Assembly (NCBI GenBank): GCA_964458015.1
Contig: CAYWGR010000057.1
Span: forward strand, 1 to 30,356
DNA: 30,356 nucleotides
Source of the DNA: CAYWGR01 sp964458015
Lineage (GTDB): Bacteria > Planctomycetota > Planctomycetia > Pirellulales > Thermoguttaceae
Direction of reading: 5' to 3'
Under the pieces are notes generated by a model that made no database searches, had not been told where the DNA came from, and saw only the letters and a list, made by a program, of their open reading frames with translations. Both the position numbers and the translations under genes were made by a program. Below, piece after piece: positions 16,529 through 25,432 of the stretch (position 1 is its first letter; each line of letters opens with the position of its first letter).

Positions 16529-17536
16529 TTATTGCGCCGCGGATTTTGAGCCCTCGGGCGAGCCGCTGATGGGCGATCCCGGCGGCAATGGCCGGGCGGC
16601 AATCGTATACCCCAGGCGGTATAATTCCTTGCGAATTTGTCGAAATGCATCGAAACCGTCGGGATAAACCCAGATGGTAAGCGTCGTGCGGCCTGGCATG
16701 ATCTTGGCCAAGGTGCGACGAAAATCCGACCCTTGCTCCAGAGCCAACCGAACCGGCTCGCCCAATTCATTCGAGGTCGGAATCAGCGTCCAACGCTGCA
16801 ACCGCGCATAGCTGCCGCCTCGACCGGTTCCTCGGGGACCATCCGGCGCGACATCATGCCGCTCAAGTGTATAACGAAGCCGAAAACCCTCAATCGGCCC
16901 GACGGTCTCCGTCATTTCCGGCTGGTCGGCCAATTGATACACCTTGCGTTTGGCCTGCTCTTGAAACTGCTCGACCAGCGGCTCGATAGGCACGAACACC
17001 ACCCGGCCGTTGGAAATCATCAAGTGCGATTCCGGACCGTCCACCGATCGGCTGATCGGCGTAGGATAACTTTCGATCACAACCGGAGCGGCCTGGGTAT
17101 TTTCCACCTGATCGCGCTGACGATTGATCTCGTCTAGCTGAAACCGCATCTCCGACAGACTTTTCGTTGCGTCGAAATCGGCTTGTTTCGTTTTATCCAA
17201 CTGTTGGCGATGTTGATCGAGTTTATGCTCGACGGCCGAAACCATCGTGGCCAAAACATCGCGTTGCATTGCACGCTGGGCAACCTCTTGTTGCAGGCCG
17301 CGCACTTCCTCGGCCTCCTGCCAAACCTCGGACCGAAGCGTTTGTTCCGCGGTCGCTTGTTTTTCCAACGCCTTCGCGGCGGGCGATGCTGGAATCGACA
17401 GCTTCACCGGCATATTTCGAATGCGCATTCCCTCCATAACCACCATGATAATCATGATGCTAACCACGCTGGCAACGATATCCAAAAAGGAATCGCTGTT
17501 CACGGGCTCGGCATTTTCTGAAACACGACGCGACAT
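16529..17536 (-). CDS. ExbD/TolR-like membrane protein, shorter
   Basis: The 335-residue product has one N-terminal membrane helix of the ExbD/TolR type (DSFLDIVASVVSIMIIMVVM, about residues 16-37, with the Asp expected in proton-conducting helices). A coiled-coil stretch follows at about 60-140 and a beta/alpha periplasmic part with LMISNGRVVFVPIEPLVEQF and TLTIWVYPDGFDAFRQIRKE. It is third in a minus-strand series after an ExbB/MotA-like gene and a long ExbD-like gene, with a 70-bp spacer, so all three probably form one energised complex. It ends 46 bp before the LysR start. The cargo is unknown. Confidence 0.72.
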   Translation of the reverse strand: MSRRVSENAEPVNSDSFLDIVASVVSIMIIMVVMEGMRIRNMPVKLSIPASPAAKALEKQATAEQTLRSEVWQEAEEVRGLQQEVAQRAMQRDVLATMVSAVEHKLDQHRQQLDKTKQADFDATKSLSEMRFQLDEINRQRDQVENTQAAPVVIESYPTPISRSVDGPESHLMISNGRVVFVPIEPLVEQFQEQAKRKVYQLADQPEMTETVGPIEGFRLRYTLERHDVAPDGPRGTGRGGSYARLQRWTLIPTSNELGEPVRLALEQGSDFRRTLAKIMPGRTTLTIWVYPDGFDAFRQIRKELYRLGYTIAARPLPPGSPISGSPEGSKSAAQ

Positions 17537-17606
17537 AATTGGAATTCAGATTGGGCGATCGGAAACCAGCGAGAATAACTGCGGACATCCGATCGCGGAT
17601 AGCTCC

Positions 17607-19904
17607 CTATAGCTTCTTCTTCACGGTAATTCCACTGCCTTCCAACAACGCAACTAAATCTTCATAGCGATGCTCGGCGCCGGGATCGACTTGTACTTGA
17701 AGCACGGGCCGCCAATACATGCCTCGGCCTGCCATGCCCCACGATTCCATGTGCTCCCAAACCACGCCAATCAGCTTATCGACCGAGGCCTCGGTGTTGG
17801 GCCCCAAAGCAATCACCTTGTTGCCGGCCGATCCACGATCCGAGAGAATCATCAACGAATCCGCATGACACTCTACCCGAATCGGCCGGGTGACGCCCAC
17901 GGTGCCCCGAGCAGGATTGCGCAATCCCCAATCCTCGCCGCGATTCTCCGCGAGGCTTTTCTTCGGCTTCCGGTCCTTCCGATCCTTGTCTTTATCCAGC
18001 TTGTCTTCCGGCATCTTGGGAGGCGGTTCCGGCGTGGGCTGCCATTCGCCGGGCCGCAAGGCATAACCGGGCTGCCTGGGCATATCGTCGTCCGGCAACG
18101 ATTTTTTCACGGTCGGCTGCGTCGGCGTTTCACGCTGCGGTTGGCCGACCACATATCCGTCCGGCTGCACGATGGCCATCGTGGATTTTTGTCCCGATGC
18201 CGTGGGGTCGTTGTTTTGATTTGTTCCGGATGCCGCACGAGCACCCTGCGGCATCGTCGAAGAATTGCCGCCGGACGACGCGCCTTGCACATTTGTTCCC
18301 GAGGCATAGCCGGGCGCCGTACCTGCTGCAATCCCACCGCCAACAGCACCATTCCCCTCCACATTCCCGCCGAGCGAAGGCCCATTGTCACCAACACAGA
18401 CGTCATTTCCAGAAACGCCTGAGCCGCCGCTTGTGCCCATTCCGCTGCCACCAGATCCGCCGTAGCCGCCCGTTGCATTGCCGACACCGCCACCCGAGCC
18501 GCTGCTTGTACCCATTCCGCTGCCACCAGATCCGCCGTAGCCGCCCGTTGCGCTGCCGACACCGTTGCCACTGGCTACAGCACTTCCACCACCGGCAATG
18601 GCGCCGCCGCCTCCGGCCAAGGTATTTCCCCCTGGATATCCGCCGGACATCGCGCCGCCTGCTCCGCCGTTGGCCGGTGCAACGCCGCCGTTCGGCGTGA
18701 TCACGACCGAGGCATACGGATTGTTGTCGGATTCCGGTGCGTTGCCATTTCCCGCTCGATGGTAACTTCTGCCGCCCGAATCACCATCACCACCGTTGTT
18801 GCCTCCACCTCCGCTGCCACCCGAGCCATAACGTCGGCCGACCGCGCCGGAGGGTCGAGCATTGGCATATCCCTCGCGGCCGTCATCATCGCTGCCCCCA
18901 CCGTTTTCAGCCACAAATCCGCCTCGATTCGCGGCACGATAAACGGTCTTCGGACGCTGTTTGTATTGGCGCGGCGCTGCCGCGGCAAGCCGAGCTTGGC
19001 TTACGCGGGCCGATGCAACCGCCTCCTTGGCCACCGCGGCCAATCGAGGGTCAGGCGGCGGATAGGCAAGTTTCCATTCGTTTTCAACCAACTCGTAACC
19101 GAAATCCGCGCCCCACGACTTCATGGCCTCACGCGCGGCATAATAGGCCGTGATGCCTTCCGGCCGAACCAACAACATCGGATAAGGCTCGCCCGCCCCG
19201 GGGTCGAATTCTTTTTGGGCAAGCATGTATTCACGAGCCGCCCGAACCGCGGCAGCCAACGGATTGCCCGGCCCCAGCGGACCTTCAAAATCGTTCTCGT
19301 TCAACTCTATTCCCTCGGGCTGCAACACGACCGAGTCGGCGCGGCACTCCAAATAGATCGGCCGGCGATGCGTTTGGTTCGGTCCCTCATACGGCACCAC
19401 CGCATACGACCGCGGCCGGTCGCCCGCCGTTTGTTGCGAATGCGCAAGCCGTTGCTTCGCGGAATCCAAAAGCGAACGCATGCGGTCTAATTCCGCTTGC
19501 GATTGGGCGACTTTTCCACCGCCGGCGCCATCCAGCTTTTCGAGATCGGCAATTGTTTTTTCATATTGGGCCAGCTTGCCGCGTAACTGCCGCGCATGAT
19601 CTTCGAGATGCCCCAATTCAAGCCGTGCATCGACCTTCTGCGATTCGGTTTGCTTGCGCGATTGCTTGAGTTGCTCGATGCGCCAACGCACATCTTCCAT
19701 TTTCGCCTGAACCTCGCCGCCCTCTTCCGACATCTTCGCCAGCGCAGCCGCCTCGGCCTGCTGGCGAGCCGTTCGGCTGATCGCCAACAACAAAGGCACC
19801 AAAGCGCCCATAGTGCAGATCAACACGGCCAGGAACGGAAACATCGAGATCCTGGGGCCGCCCTGCTGGGCATTCCGGCGTTGGCTGCGTTGCGATGGTT
19901 TCAT
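17607..19904 (-). CDS. ExbD-like membrane protein with long Gly-rich insert and duplicated periplasmic module
   Basis: The 765-residue product is far longer than ExbD (about 140). It has an N-terminal membrane helix (MFPFLAVLICTMGALVPLLL, about 21-42), a coiled coil at about 45-155, and a first module at about 180-280 (RPIYLECRADSVVLQPEG; REAMKSWGADFGYELVENEW). A Gly/Ser/Asn-rich segment spans about 325-560 and a charged linker leads to a second module at about 672-760 (RPIRVECHADSLMILSDRG; VWEHMESWGM). The two modules resemble each other, so they look duplicated. The start overlaps the stop of the ExbB-like gene (ATGA, 19901-19904). The Gly-rich part contains a 75-bp DNA tandem repeat. It probably works with the ExbB-like channel; its cargo is unknown. 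Confidence 0.72.
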   Translation of the reverse strand: MKPSQRSQRRNAQQGGPRISMFPFLAVLICTMGALVPLLLAISRTARQQAEAAALAKMSEEGGEVQAKMEDVRWRIEQLKQSRKQTESQKVDARLELGHLEDHARQLRGKLAQYEKTIADLEKLDGAGGGKVAQSQAELDRMRSLLDSAKQRLAHSQQTAGDRPRSYAVVPYEGPNQTHRRPIYLECRADSVVLQPEGIELNENDFEGPLGPGNPLAAAVRAAREYMLAQKEFDPGAGEPYPMLLVRPEGITAYYAAREAMKSWGADFGYELVENEWKLAYPPPDPRLAAVAKEAVASARVSQARLAAAAPRQYKQRPKTVYRAANRGGFVAENGGGSDDDGREGYANARPSGAVGRRYGSGGSGGGGNNGGDGDSGGRSYHRAGNGNAPESDNNPYASVVITPNGGVAPANGGAGGAMSGGYPGGNTLAGGGGAIAGGGSAVASGNGVGSATGGYGGSGGSGMGTSSGSGGGVGNATGGYGGSGGSGMGTSGGSGVSGNDVCVGDNGPSLGGNVEGNGAVGGGIAAGTAPGYASGTNVQGASSGGNSSTMPQGARAASGTNQNNDPTASGQKSTMAIVQPDGYVVGQPQRETPTQPTVKKSLPDDDMPRQPGYALRPGEWQPTPEPPPKMPEDKLDKDKDRKDRKPKKSLAENRGEDWGLRNPARGTVGVTRPIRVECHADSLMILSDRGSAGNKVIALGPNTEASVDKLIGVVWEHMESWGMAGRGMYWRPVLQVQVDPGAEHRYEDLVALLEGSGITVKKKL
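18421..18570 (-). repeat. Two tandem 75-bp units in the Gly-rich part of the ExbD-like gene
   Basis: Units 18421-18495 and 18496-18570 are nearly identical and keep the frame, each coding for 25 residues with the core ATGGYGGSGGSGMGTS. This points to recent expansion by slippage or unequal exchange. Confidence 0.85.
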
Positions 19905-21079
19905 GCCGCATGGGCCGCGCGTCGCGCGGGTTCCAACTTGACAGGGGCCCCGACAACAGGCGATTCGGCCAAGCGGGCGCTTAACATATTCACGGCCGCC
20001 GCCAGGCTTAGCACTGTTTGCTCGAAGTGCTTCGCACCGGCCAATGCCGCGAGATTACGGTTCAAAGCGTCTTCCAACCGTGCAACCTCGCCCGCTGCCG
20101 CAACGGCCCGCTCCAGCACTTCCGCCCGATGCGAAAGCTCGCCCGCCGCCGATGTCATTGCCGTCTTAACCTGTTCGCTCGCGCCGACGGCCATTTGCGA
20201 CCAATGCTGGGCGGCCGAATCCACCGAGGCTTGCCAAAGTTGCGTCTGACGCTGCAAAAGAACTTCCGTGGCTTGCTGCATCATCTCCATCAGTCGCCGC
20301 ATGGCAACTAGCTGGCCATCGCCGCCGGCGGGAATTGCCGCAAAACGCCCGGTCAGCTCTTCCTGCACACGATGATCCACTTGTTCGAGCAGCGAATTCT
20401 CCGCTCGCTCGACAAAAAAATGAATGAACATCAAAACCATCGAAAGCGTCAACGCCAGGGCCGTCGTATCGAACTTCAAACCCAAGCCGTTCAAAACTTG
20501 CAGCATCGATTGGTCGGGCGCTTGCAGATCCACGCTGTTCAACGCCATCGTAATGCCGATCACGGTGCCTAGGAATCCAAGAATCGGAATCGCCCAAACA
20601 ATCACGCGAAACAGCCCGTAGCCATTGCCAAGCCGGGCGGCATCCATGTCGGAGAGATATTTCAGCTCGTCGTCCAAGGCATCGACGGAACCGCGAAAAC
20701 GGACATGCTCGAAAGCGGCCCGCAACCGACGGATAAAATAATCACCTTGGCGCCCGCTGGACAACCGATCGAGCTTTTCCAACAACGTTTCGCACGCCAA
20801 AACCGGCTGCGTCGAGGAGACCGCTACCCCCAGCGGAGAATCCTTGAGGCCCGCATGCTGCCCGATGATGTCGAACGCCTTGACGATTAACACCGCCAGC
20901 CCGATGGCAAACAGCACCGTCTCCATATACTCCACCGGATGGTTGGCGAAATATCGCTTCACCAAAGGCACATTCAAGGGACCGGCATGGACCAGGGCGT
21001 AAAATCCGATCGAGCCAAGCACTCCCCACAGGAAGGGCGATCTTGTAACAGCTTGATAGAGGCGGATCGACATTCTCAT
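19901..21079 (-). CDS. MotA/TolQ/ExbB-type proton channel protein
   Basis: The 392-residue product has membrane helices at about 14-32 (FLWGVLGSIGFYALVHAG), 50-68 (ETVLFAIGLAVLIVKAF), and the paired channel helices WAIPILGFLGTVIGITMALN and TTALALTLSMVLMFIHFFVE, with the TolQ/ExbB motif GFLGTVIGI. The long cytoplasmic loop between them and a helical C-terminal tail with Ala-rich coiled-coil pattern complete it. It should form an ion-driven motor with the two ExbD-like proteins encoded next. AAGGA stands about 11 bases before the ATG. Its leader contains a long tandem duplication (21101-21317). Confidence 0.85.
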   Translation of the reverse strand: MRMSIRLYQAVTRSPFLWGVLGSIGFYALVHAGPLNVPLVKRYFANHPVEYMETVLFAIGLAVLIVKAFDIIGQHAGLKDSPLGVAVSSTQPVLACETLLEKLDRLSSGRQGDYFIRRLRAAFEHVRFRGSVDALDDELKYLSDMDAARLGNGYGLFRVIVWAIPILGFLGTVIGITMALNSVDLQAPDQSMLQVLNGLGLKFDTTALALTLSMVLMFIHFFVERAENSLLEQVDHRVQEELTGRFAAIPAGGDGQLVAMRRLMEMMQQATEVLLQRQTQLWQASVDSAAQHWSQMAVGASEQVKTAMTSAAGELSHRAEVLERAVAAAGEVARLEDALNRNLAALAGAKHFEQTVLSLAAAVNMLSARLAESPVVGAPVKLEPARRAAHAA

Positions 21080-21100
21080 TTCTGCTCGAATCCTTCGTTA

Positions 21101-21317
21101 TTACTAACCCCAAAGATCGTGATTTTTTTACAAAGTATAGAGTGACCAACGGGAGCGAATCGGAGCCAACCGAGCGGTAGCTCGTATTGGCCGGCGGCCC
21201 TGCCGCCCTGTTACCAACCCCAAAGATCGTGAAGTTCTACAAAGTCTAGCGACCAACGGGAGCGAATCGGAGCCAACCGAGCGGTAGCTCGTATTGGCCG
21301 GCGGCCCTGCCGCCCTG
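21101..21317. repeat. Tandem duplication of 107-110 bp upstream of the ExbB-like gene
   Basis: Units 21101-21210 and 21211-21317 share long identical runs (starting AACCCCAAAGATCGTGA and ending GGCGGCCCTGCCGCCCTG). The first has three extra bases and an AT-rich difference near 21121-21133. Each unit holds two small dyads, GAGCGGTAGCTC and GGCGGCCCTGCCGCC. The array begins 22 bp before the gene start, so it forms its promoter region or leader. Confidence 0.85.
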
Positions 21318-21896
21318 TCCTCCGAGCGCGCACGGAGAACCGTGGCCTCCTCAAAATCGACCTAATCGTCACACTTTATGAGGGGAAAAGTTCGTGGCCA
21401 TCCAACAGGTATCCAGGAGGTAAGCGACTTCTCACCCGCATTTAGAATTTGGGTACAATAGGCAACCACCAAACATAAATAGCTAAAAATAATCACTGGC
21501 ATTTATACCAGCAACGAAAAGCCAGGATCGCCGATGCATCCCATCAACCCCATCTTTACATTTTTGCGAATATCATCGCTATTTTTTTATGGTACGATTC
21601 AAATGGGCTGCAATACTACCCATTTTCACCCATTTGCACCAAGACCATTCATTCGGAAAAGTTTGCCAAAGTGAAACGCGGTGGCGAACCGATTATGAAT
21701 TCTCGTCGGGCAGGCCTAATCAACAAGAAACACCGTCTCGCGGAACATTAAGGGGATACCCAACGCTCTAGCTCGGGATACACCTTTGAGCTGATCGCAT
21801 TAGATCAAATCCCAGGGGGGGAAACAGTCCGGCGCAGGCCCTGCATTGGGTCGCCCGGACTGTTGCGTTTCTTGAGCAGCACGCAAGCAGCGCTCG
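21318..21896. other. Intergenic stretch without a supported gene
   Basis: I see no gene here. The reading frames are short, lack ribosome binding sites and show no family features. The base composition is more AT-rich in 21450-21600 than around it. The only structure I find is the hairpin at 21823-21864. Confidence 0.6.
21823..21864 (-). terminator. Strong hairpin downstream of queD
   Basis: AACAGTCCGG at 21823-21832 pairs with CCGGACTGTT at 21855-21864, with an inner GCAGG/CCTGC pair. On the minus strand it follows the queD stop by about 32 bp and ends in TTTCCCCCC, so the T-tract is weak. A terminator is the simplest reading. Confidence 0.45.
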
Positions 21897-22301
21897 CTAC
21901 TCGGCTTGATACGTGGCACAGCAACGAGGCGTTTCCCACATCCGAACCTCTACCACGGGAAAGCCAAGCTCAGCGGCCTTGTCGAAAATCAATTTCGCGA
22001 TATTTTCGGCCGTCGGATTTACGTCGATCAAAAACAACGGCTCTTTCAACTCCAAAAGAACCGGCACGGCGGGATCAACGCGATTGAGAATCATGCGATG
22101 ATCGAGGTTTTCGTCGATCCAGCCGTTCATCGCGCGCTTGATGTCTGAAAAATCGAGCACCATGCCTCGCTCATCGAGCCCCGACGCCTCGAACGTCATC
22201 ACCACCCGGCCGTTGTGCCCATGCAAATGACGACACTTGCCCGGATAGTTCAACAGCCGGTGGCCGTAGCAAAAATCGATTTCGCGTGAGACGGTAAACA
22301 T
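21897..22301 (-). CDS. queD: 6-carboxy-tetrahydropterin synthase / PTPS family (queuosine pathway)
   Basis: The 134-residue product has the family's zinc ligands His14 (CYGHRL), His27 and His29 in the CRHLHGHNG motif with catalytic Cys23. VLDFSDIKRAMNGWIDENLDH with D67-H68, PTAENIAKLIF and EVRMWETP with Glu123 follow. It turns dihydroneopterin triphosphate to 6-carboxy-tetrahydropterin on the way to queuosine; the alternative, 6-pyruvoyl-tetrahydropterin synthase, is less likely with the CxxxHGH form. It stands alone between long spacers, with no other queuosine gene near. No strong ribosome binding site is seen. Confidence 0.88.
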   Translation of the reverse strand: MFTVSREIDFCYGHRLLNYPGKCRHLHGHNGRVVMTFEASGLDERGMVLDFSDIKRAMNGWIDENLDHRMILNRVDPAVPVLLELKEPLFLIDVNPTAENIAKLIFDKAAELGFPVVEVRMWETPRCCATYQAE

Positions 22302-22676
22302 GATAAAAGGGTCGATAAAGCCCCGTTAAGTGAGTAGAATATCGCCCCATCGAGAGCGAACCCGCAATCCATCGCATGGTCGGAACCTACCACAACCGCC
22401 CCATGCTGTCAAGAATACGGCATGATGGAGCAGGGCCGATCCGTTTTCAGTAGAACGGGTCGAGCGTAGCGATGGCCCGCCTTGAATTCTTCGCAAAATG
22501 GCGGATCATCGCTTCGCTTGCCCCGCCCTACACTTTTCCCAAATTCAACAATGGATTGGCCCTGCATGATGAAGCGGCCGTAAGAAAGCTGGTCCCTTAT
22601 TGAGCTCTACTTAGCCAAAGAAAGGCGGTTGGTATGGCATTTGTGCTTGGCTCATCCGGCACACGATCGGCCGTCA
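22302..22676. other. Intergenic stretch between DUF1559 gene and queD
   Basis: I see no gene. It contains an imperfect inverted repeat at 22457-22528 described separately. The queD promoter must lie near its left end and the end of the DUF1559 transcript near its right end. Confidence 0.6.
22457..22528. repeat. Imperfect long inverted repeat
   Basis: The left arm 22457-22481 (AGCGTAGCGATGGCCCGCC at its core) pairs imperfectly with the right arm 22500-22528 (GGCGGATCATCGCTTCGCT at its core), loop about 18 bases. It looks like a small dispersed hairpin element or a terminator without a T-tract. Confidence 0.5.
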
Positions 22677-23729
22677 TCAGTATTCTCCGATTGGCAGACC
22701 GTCGCGTCGATCGCCCAGCTTCTGATAGGTCAAATAGTCAATACTTTCCGAGAGGAAGTGAATGGAACCGTCGCAGAAAGCGAATTGGGCACCGCCGGCA
22801 TGTTGCGACCGGAACGCCTGTTCACAGCTCCAACTTCCTGCTCCATCGCTTTCGCCGGTGGAACAACAGGTCGTATCGTTGATCGGCGATGTAGTGCCGT
22901 TCCAGAGACTGTTGACGTGCATCCATCCATCTCGGGCGTGCCAAGAACACGCAGGCCGCATTTCGCCTAGTGCAATCGTGTTGCTGGTGCCGTCGCGAAT
23001 TTCAGCAATGCATGCCCCCCAGGCAAGATGACTAAACACGCCGGATACCTTGGAACTATCTAGCGTGTCGGCGTGAGGAACGGAGCCATTTGCACCAAAC
23101 GCACCAACGGTATAATCGCCCCCAAGAAAGTCCTGGCTGCCGATGCATGCCGCATAGTTCGACGTAGCCCGGTTTTGATCTTGCGTCGAACAAGTGGAAC
23201 TCCAATATAAAGGATTGCCTTTCCAGTATTGCGGTGTGCCGTCGCTGGGACAAACGAAACTTTGAATCCACATCTCATGAATATACTTGCCGCCGATTTT
23301 GCTGTTGTAATCGGTGTTGGTAGTGAAATCACAGTTGTTATAGACGTTTTGTTGTTCGATGAATGGCAATAACGCAACCAGAAAGCTGCCATGGTTGCTG
23401 GTAGGGATTTGATCGAAATCGCTGTTCTTAGGATGCGAAGCGCCCAAGGGGAACCGATTCCACATTCCGTGATAATTGTGCAGGGCCAAACCAAGCTGCT
23501 TCATGTTGTTGCCGCATTGCAGACGCCGCGCTGCCTCACGAGCTGCCTGCACCGCCGGAAGCAAAAGCGAAATGAGAATGCCGATGATCGTTATCACGAC
23601 CAAAAGTTCTACGAGAGTAAAACCGTGTAGGGGCCGGCGAAAGTTGTCGTTTTTTCGCCCATGACTCGTTTTAGAAAATTCTGTTGCGGCCATTCTTGCT
23701 GCCCACGTAGAAGAGATACCAGTTTTCAT
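22677..23729 (-). CDS. DUF1559 prepilin-like protein
   Basis: The product has the leader and helix HGFTLVELLVVITIIGILIS with Gly before the cleavage site, LPAVQAAREAARR, CGNNMKQLGLALHNYHG, FVCPSDGTPQYW, RDGTSNTIALGEM and the C-terminal GGAQFAFCDGSIHFLSE plus YQKLGDRRDGLPIGEY, the full DUF1559 pattern. From ATG 23729 it has 350 residues. Other Met codons further upstream and downstream (23801, 23693) are possible because no clear ribosome binding site decides. It is fourth in a minus-strand series that repeats the order seen at 1-3784. Such proteins probably assemble at the envelope through a type II/IV-like machinery; no individual function is known. Confidence 0.87.
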   Translation of the reverse strand: MKTGISSTWAARMAATEFSKTSHGRKNDNFRRPLHGFTLVELLVVITIIGILISLLLPAVQAAREAARRLQCGNNMKQLGLALHNYHGMWNRFPLGASHPKNSDFDQIPTSNHGSFLVALLPFIEQQNVYNNCDFTTNTDYNSKIGGKYIHEMWIQSFVCPSDGTPQYWKGNPLYWSSTCSTQDQNRATSNYAACIGSQDFLGGDYTVGAFGANGSVPHADTLDSSKVSGVFSHLAWGACIAEIRDGTSNTIALGEMRPACSWHARDGWMHVNSLWNGTTSPINDTTCCSTGESDGAGSWSCEQAFRSQHAGGAQFAFCDGSIHFLSESIDYLTYQKLGDRRDGLPIGEY

Positions 23730-23851
23730 TTTTGGCTGACTGCGAACGGGAGAGAACCAGTTTTTTACCGCCCTCATGCAATGGGAGTGCGGCGGTATCA
23801 TGTTGGGGCGACAGTGTGTTGAACTGCCGCCCCAACATAGACGTTATTGCC

Positions 23852-25414
23852 CTATTTACGCTTACGCCAGGCATAGGCCAGAAGTCCGATCAGGCCTGTT
23901 ATTATCAAAGCACACATAGACGGTTCAGGGATGGCCGAGGCAAAATTATCTTTCACCTGGTCGTACGACAAGGCCGAGTTGTACAGGGCCACGTCGTCGA
24001 TCGTGCCGTCGAAATACAAGCCTCCATCACCATGTCTTCCAATGTAGTAACCGTCACTGGTGTTCAAGTCCCACGTGAGGGCTTGATTGACAATCGGCGT
24101 GAGCCATGTACCGTCCACGTTGACATACATCGATACCAAGGCATTTCCGGAAGTATTGACGCCGGTTTTGGTCAATACAGCGTAAACCGATTTTCCGATG
24201 GAATCGGCGCCTAGGTCGATTCCTATGGCACCCTCCCATTTTACGCCCGAATTCATAATATAGAGCGTGTTTCCGGAGCCGACGTTGGAGGCTTCGTCAC
24301 CGAAAGTAAGGAGGGCACAGCTACCCTTGCCCACATTGTTGGAAAAGATTGTTCCCGCATTGCTGGCGGAATCGCGGACGAAGGAACATTCGATGGTCCA
24401 GTCACCCTTGAAGAGATTGGCCGTCCCATCCGAAGCGATGGTGCTGTCAAGCCCTGATCCAGAAACATATTGGGACGAGCTTGCGCTGAAATGGGCGGCG
24501 GTGTCGGGATCGTTTGCAATCAGCCCGAAAGCATTCACCTTGCCGCCGGTTGAATATGTGCCATTCAGCGAGGCTCCCGCCGATCCAAAATTTACGGCAG
24601 TAGTCACGCCTGCCTTTTCATTCAATCTCCAATAGCCGATGGCGCCGCTACTGCCGCCTGTGCCGTTGATGACATTCGAGGCATAGGACGCTTTGGCTCC
24701 ATTGATTTCGATTTCATCAATCGCAGTATTATCGGAAGAGGTATTCGGCACGACGATTCGCATGGCGGTCGCCGTAACGGGCGTACTTAGGTTGTACTGA
24801 TGCCGGCGAGCATCTGTTGGGTAATCCAATCCGCCGCCGATAGCAATGGAGCCAATCGTGGTCCACACAGCACTAGGGCTCGTGGCATCAGCAGACCTCG
24901 TCACCTGCACATAATAAGTTCCACCGACACGGTCGGTATAACCGGCGGGTGTTCCGCTGGCGGCCCCCATAGCAGGACCATCTCCATATAAATTATCGCG
25001 GCCAAATGCAAAAGAAGTAATTGTGGTTAGCGACCCCAGTTTAACCCCCGCATAGTTTCCGTTTGTGGTGGTTACCGGAGGAGTGTAAGCGGTGCTGATG
25101 TCGGCATCGAGCGCAACAGCAATCGTAGATTCACCAATCCAACTGTTCGAGTTCCCGTACGCTCCGTCGTTAAGATGCGGAATTGTGTGGGCGGGATACG
25201 TTGTCCCACCGCCAATCACGTCGTAGGCAAATGCCGTGGAGCCTTGGCTTGTTGATGCCAAGTTATCCGAAACCACCCCACTCGTTGACACCGGGCCGTA
25301 GCCACTGGCGTCCAATAGGAAACCGCTTCCAGTTCCCACATCGACATCTGCATGGCAAATGGCGGCGAAGCAGACCGCCAATGCGATGCCCGAGACACCA
25401 TGTTTCGCTCTCAT
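23852..25414 (-). CDS. Secreted LamG protein with PEP-CTERM sorting signal
   Basis: The 520-residue product has a signal peptide (GIALAVCFAAICHADV). A discoidin-like beta region covers about residues 50-230 (VKLGSLTTITSFAFGRDNLY, AMRIVVPNTSSDNTAIDEIE) and a LamG-like domain about residues 250-480 (GYWRLNEKAG, DWTIECSFVRD, GYYIGRHGDG, FDGTIDDVALYNSAL). The PEP-CTERM end is IPEPSMCAL, a hydrophobic helix and AWRKRK. ATG 25414 is chosen because AAGGAG stands 9 bases upstream; the TTG six bases earlier would be too near. The sorting tail is almost the same as in the gene at 1321-2721, suggesting the same exosortase. It follows the FecR/LamG gene and precedes a DUF1559 gene by 122 bp. Confidence 0.9.
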   Translation of the reverse strand: MRAKHGVSGIALAVCFAAICHADVDVGTGSGFLLDASGYGPVSTSGVVSDNLASTSQGSTAFAYDVIGGGTTYPAHTIPHLNDGAYGNSNSWIGESTIAVALDADISTAYTPPVTTTNGNYAGVKLGSLTTITSFAFGRDNLYGDGPAMGAASGTPAGYTDRVGGTYYVQVTRSADATSPSAVWTTIGSIAIGGGLDYPTDARRHQYNLSTPVTATAMRIVVPNTSSDNTAIDEIEINGAKASYASNVINGTGGSSGAIGYWRLNEKAGVTTAVNFGSAGASLNGTYSTGGKVNAFGLIANDPDTAAHFSASSSQYVSGSGLDSTIASDGTANLFKGDWTIECSFVRDSASNAGTIFSNNVGKGSCALLTFGDEASNVGSGNTLYIMNSGVKWEGAIGIDLGADSIGKSVYAVLTKTGVNTSGNALVSMYVNVDGTWLTPIVNQALTWDLNTSDGYYIGRHGDGGLYFDGTIDDVALYNSALSYDQVKDNFASAIPEPSMCALIITGLIGLLAYAWRKRK

Positions 25415-25432
25415 ACTCAAAAACTCCTTTTC

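Noticed and set aside
18197..18700. Plus-strand frame rich in His/Arg opposite the Gly-rich region
   Set aside because: It is the complement of the Gly-rich repeats and has no independent support.
21101..21317. CRISPR array
   Set aside because: Two units of over 100 bp without spacers, and no cas genes; it is a simple tandem duplication.
21589..21771. A 60-residue reading frame in the spacer before queD
   Set aside because: No ribosome binding site, no recognisable motif, and a composition not like the coding sequences nearby.
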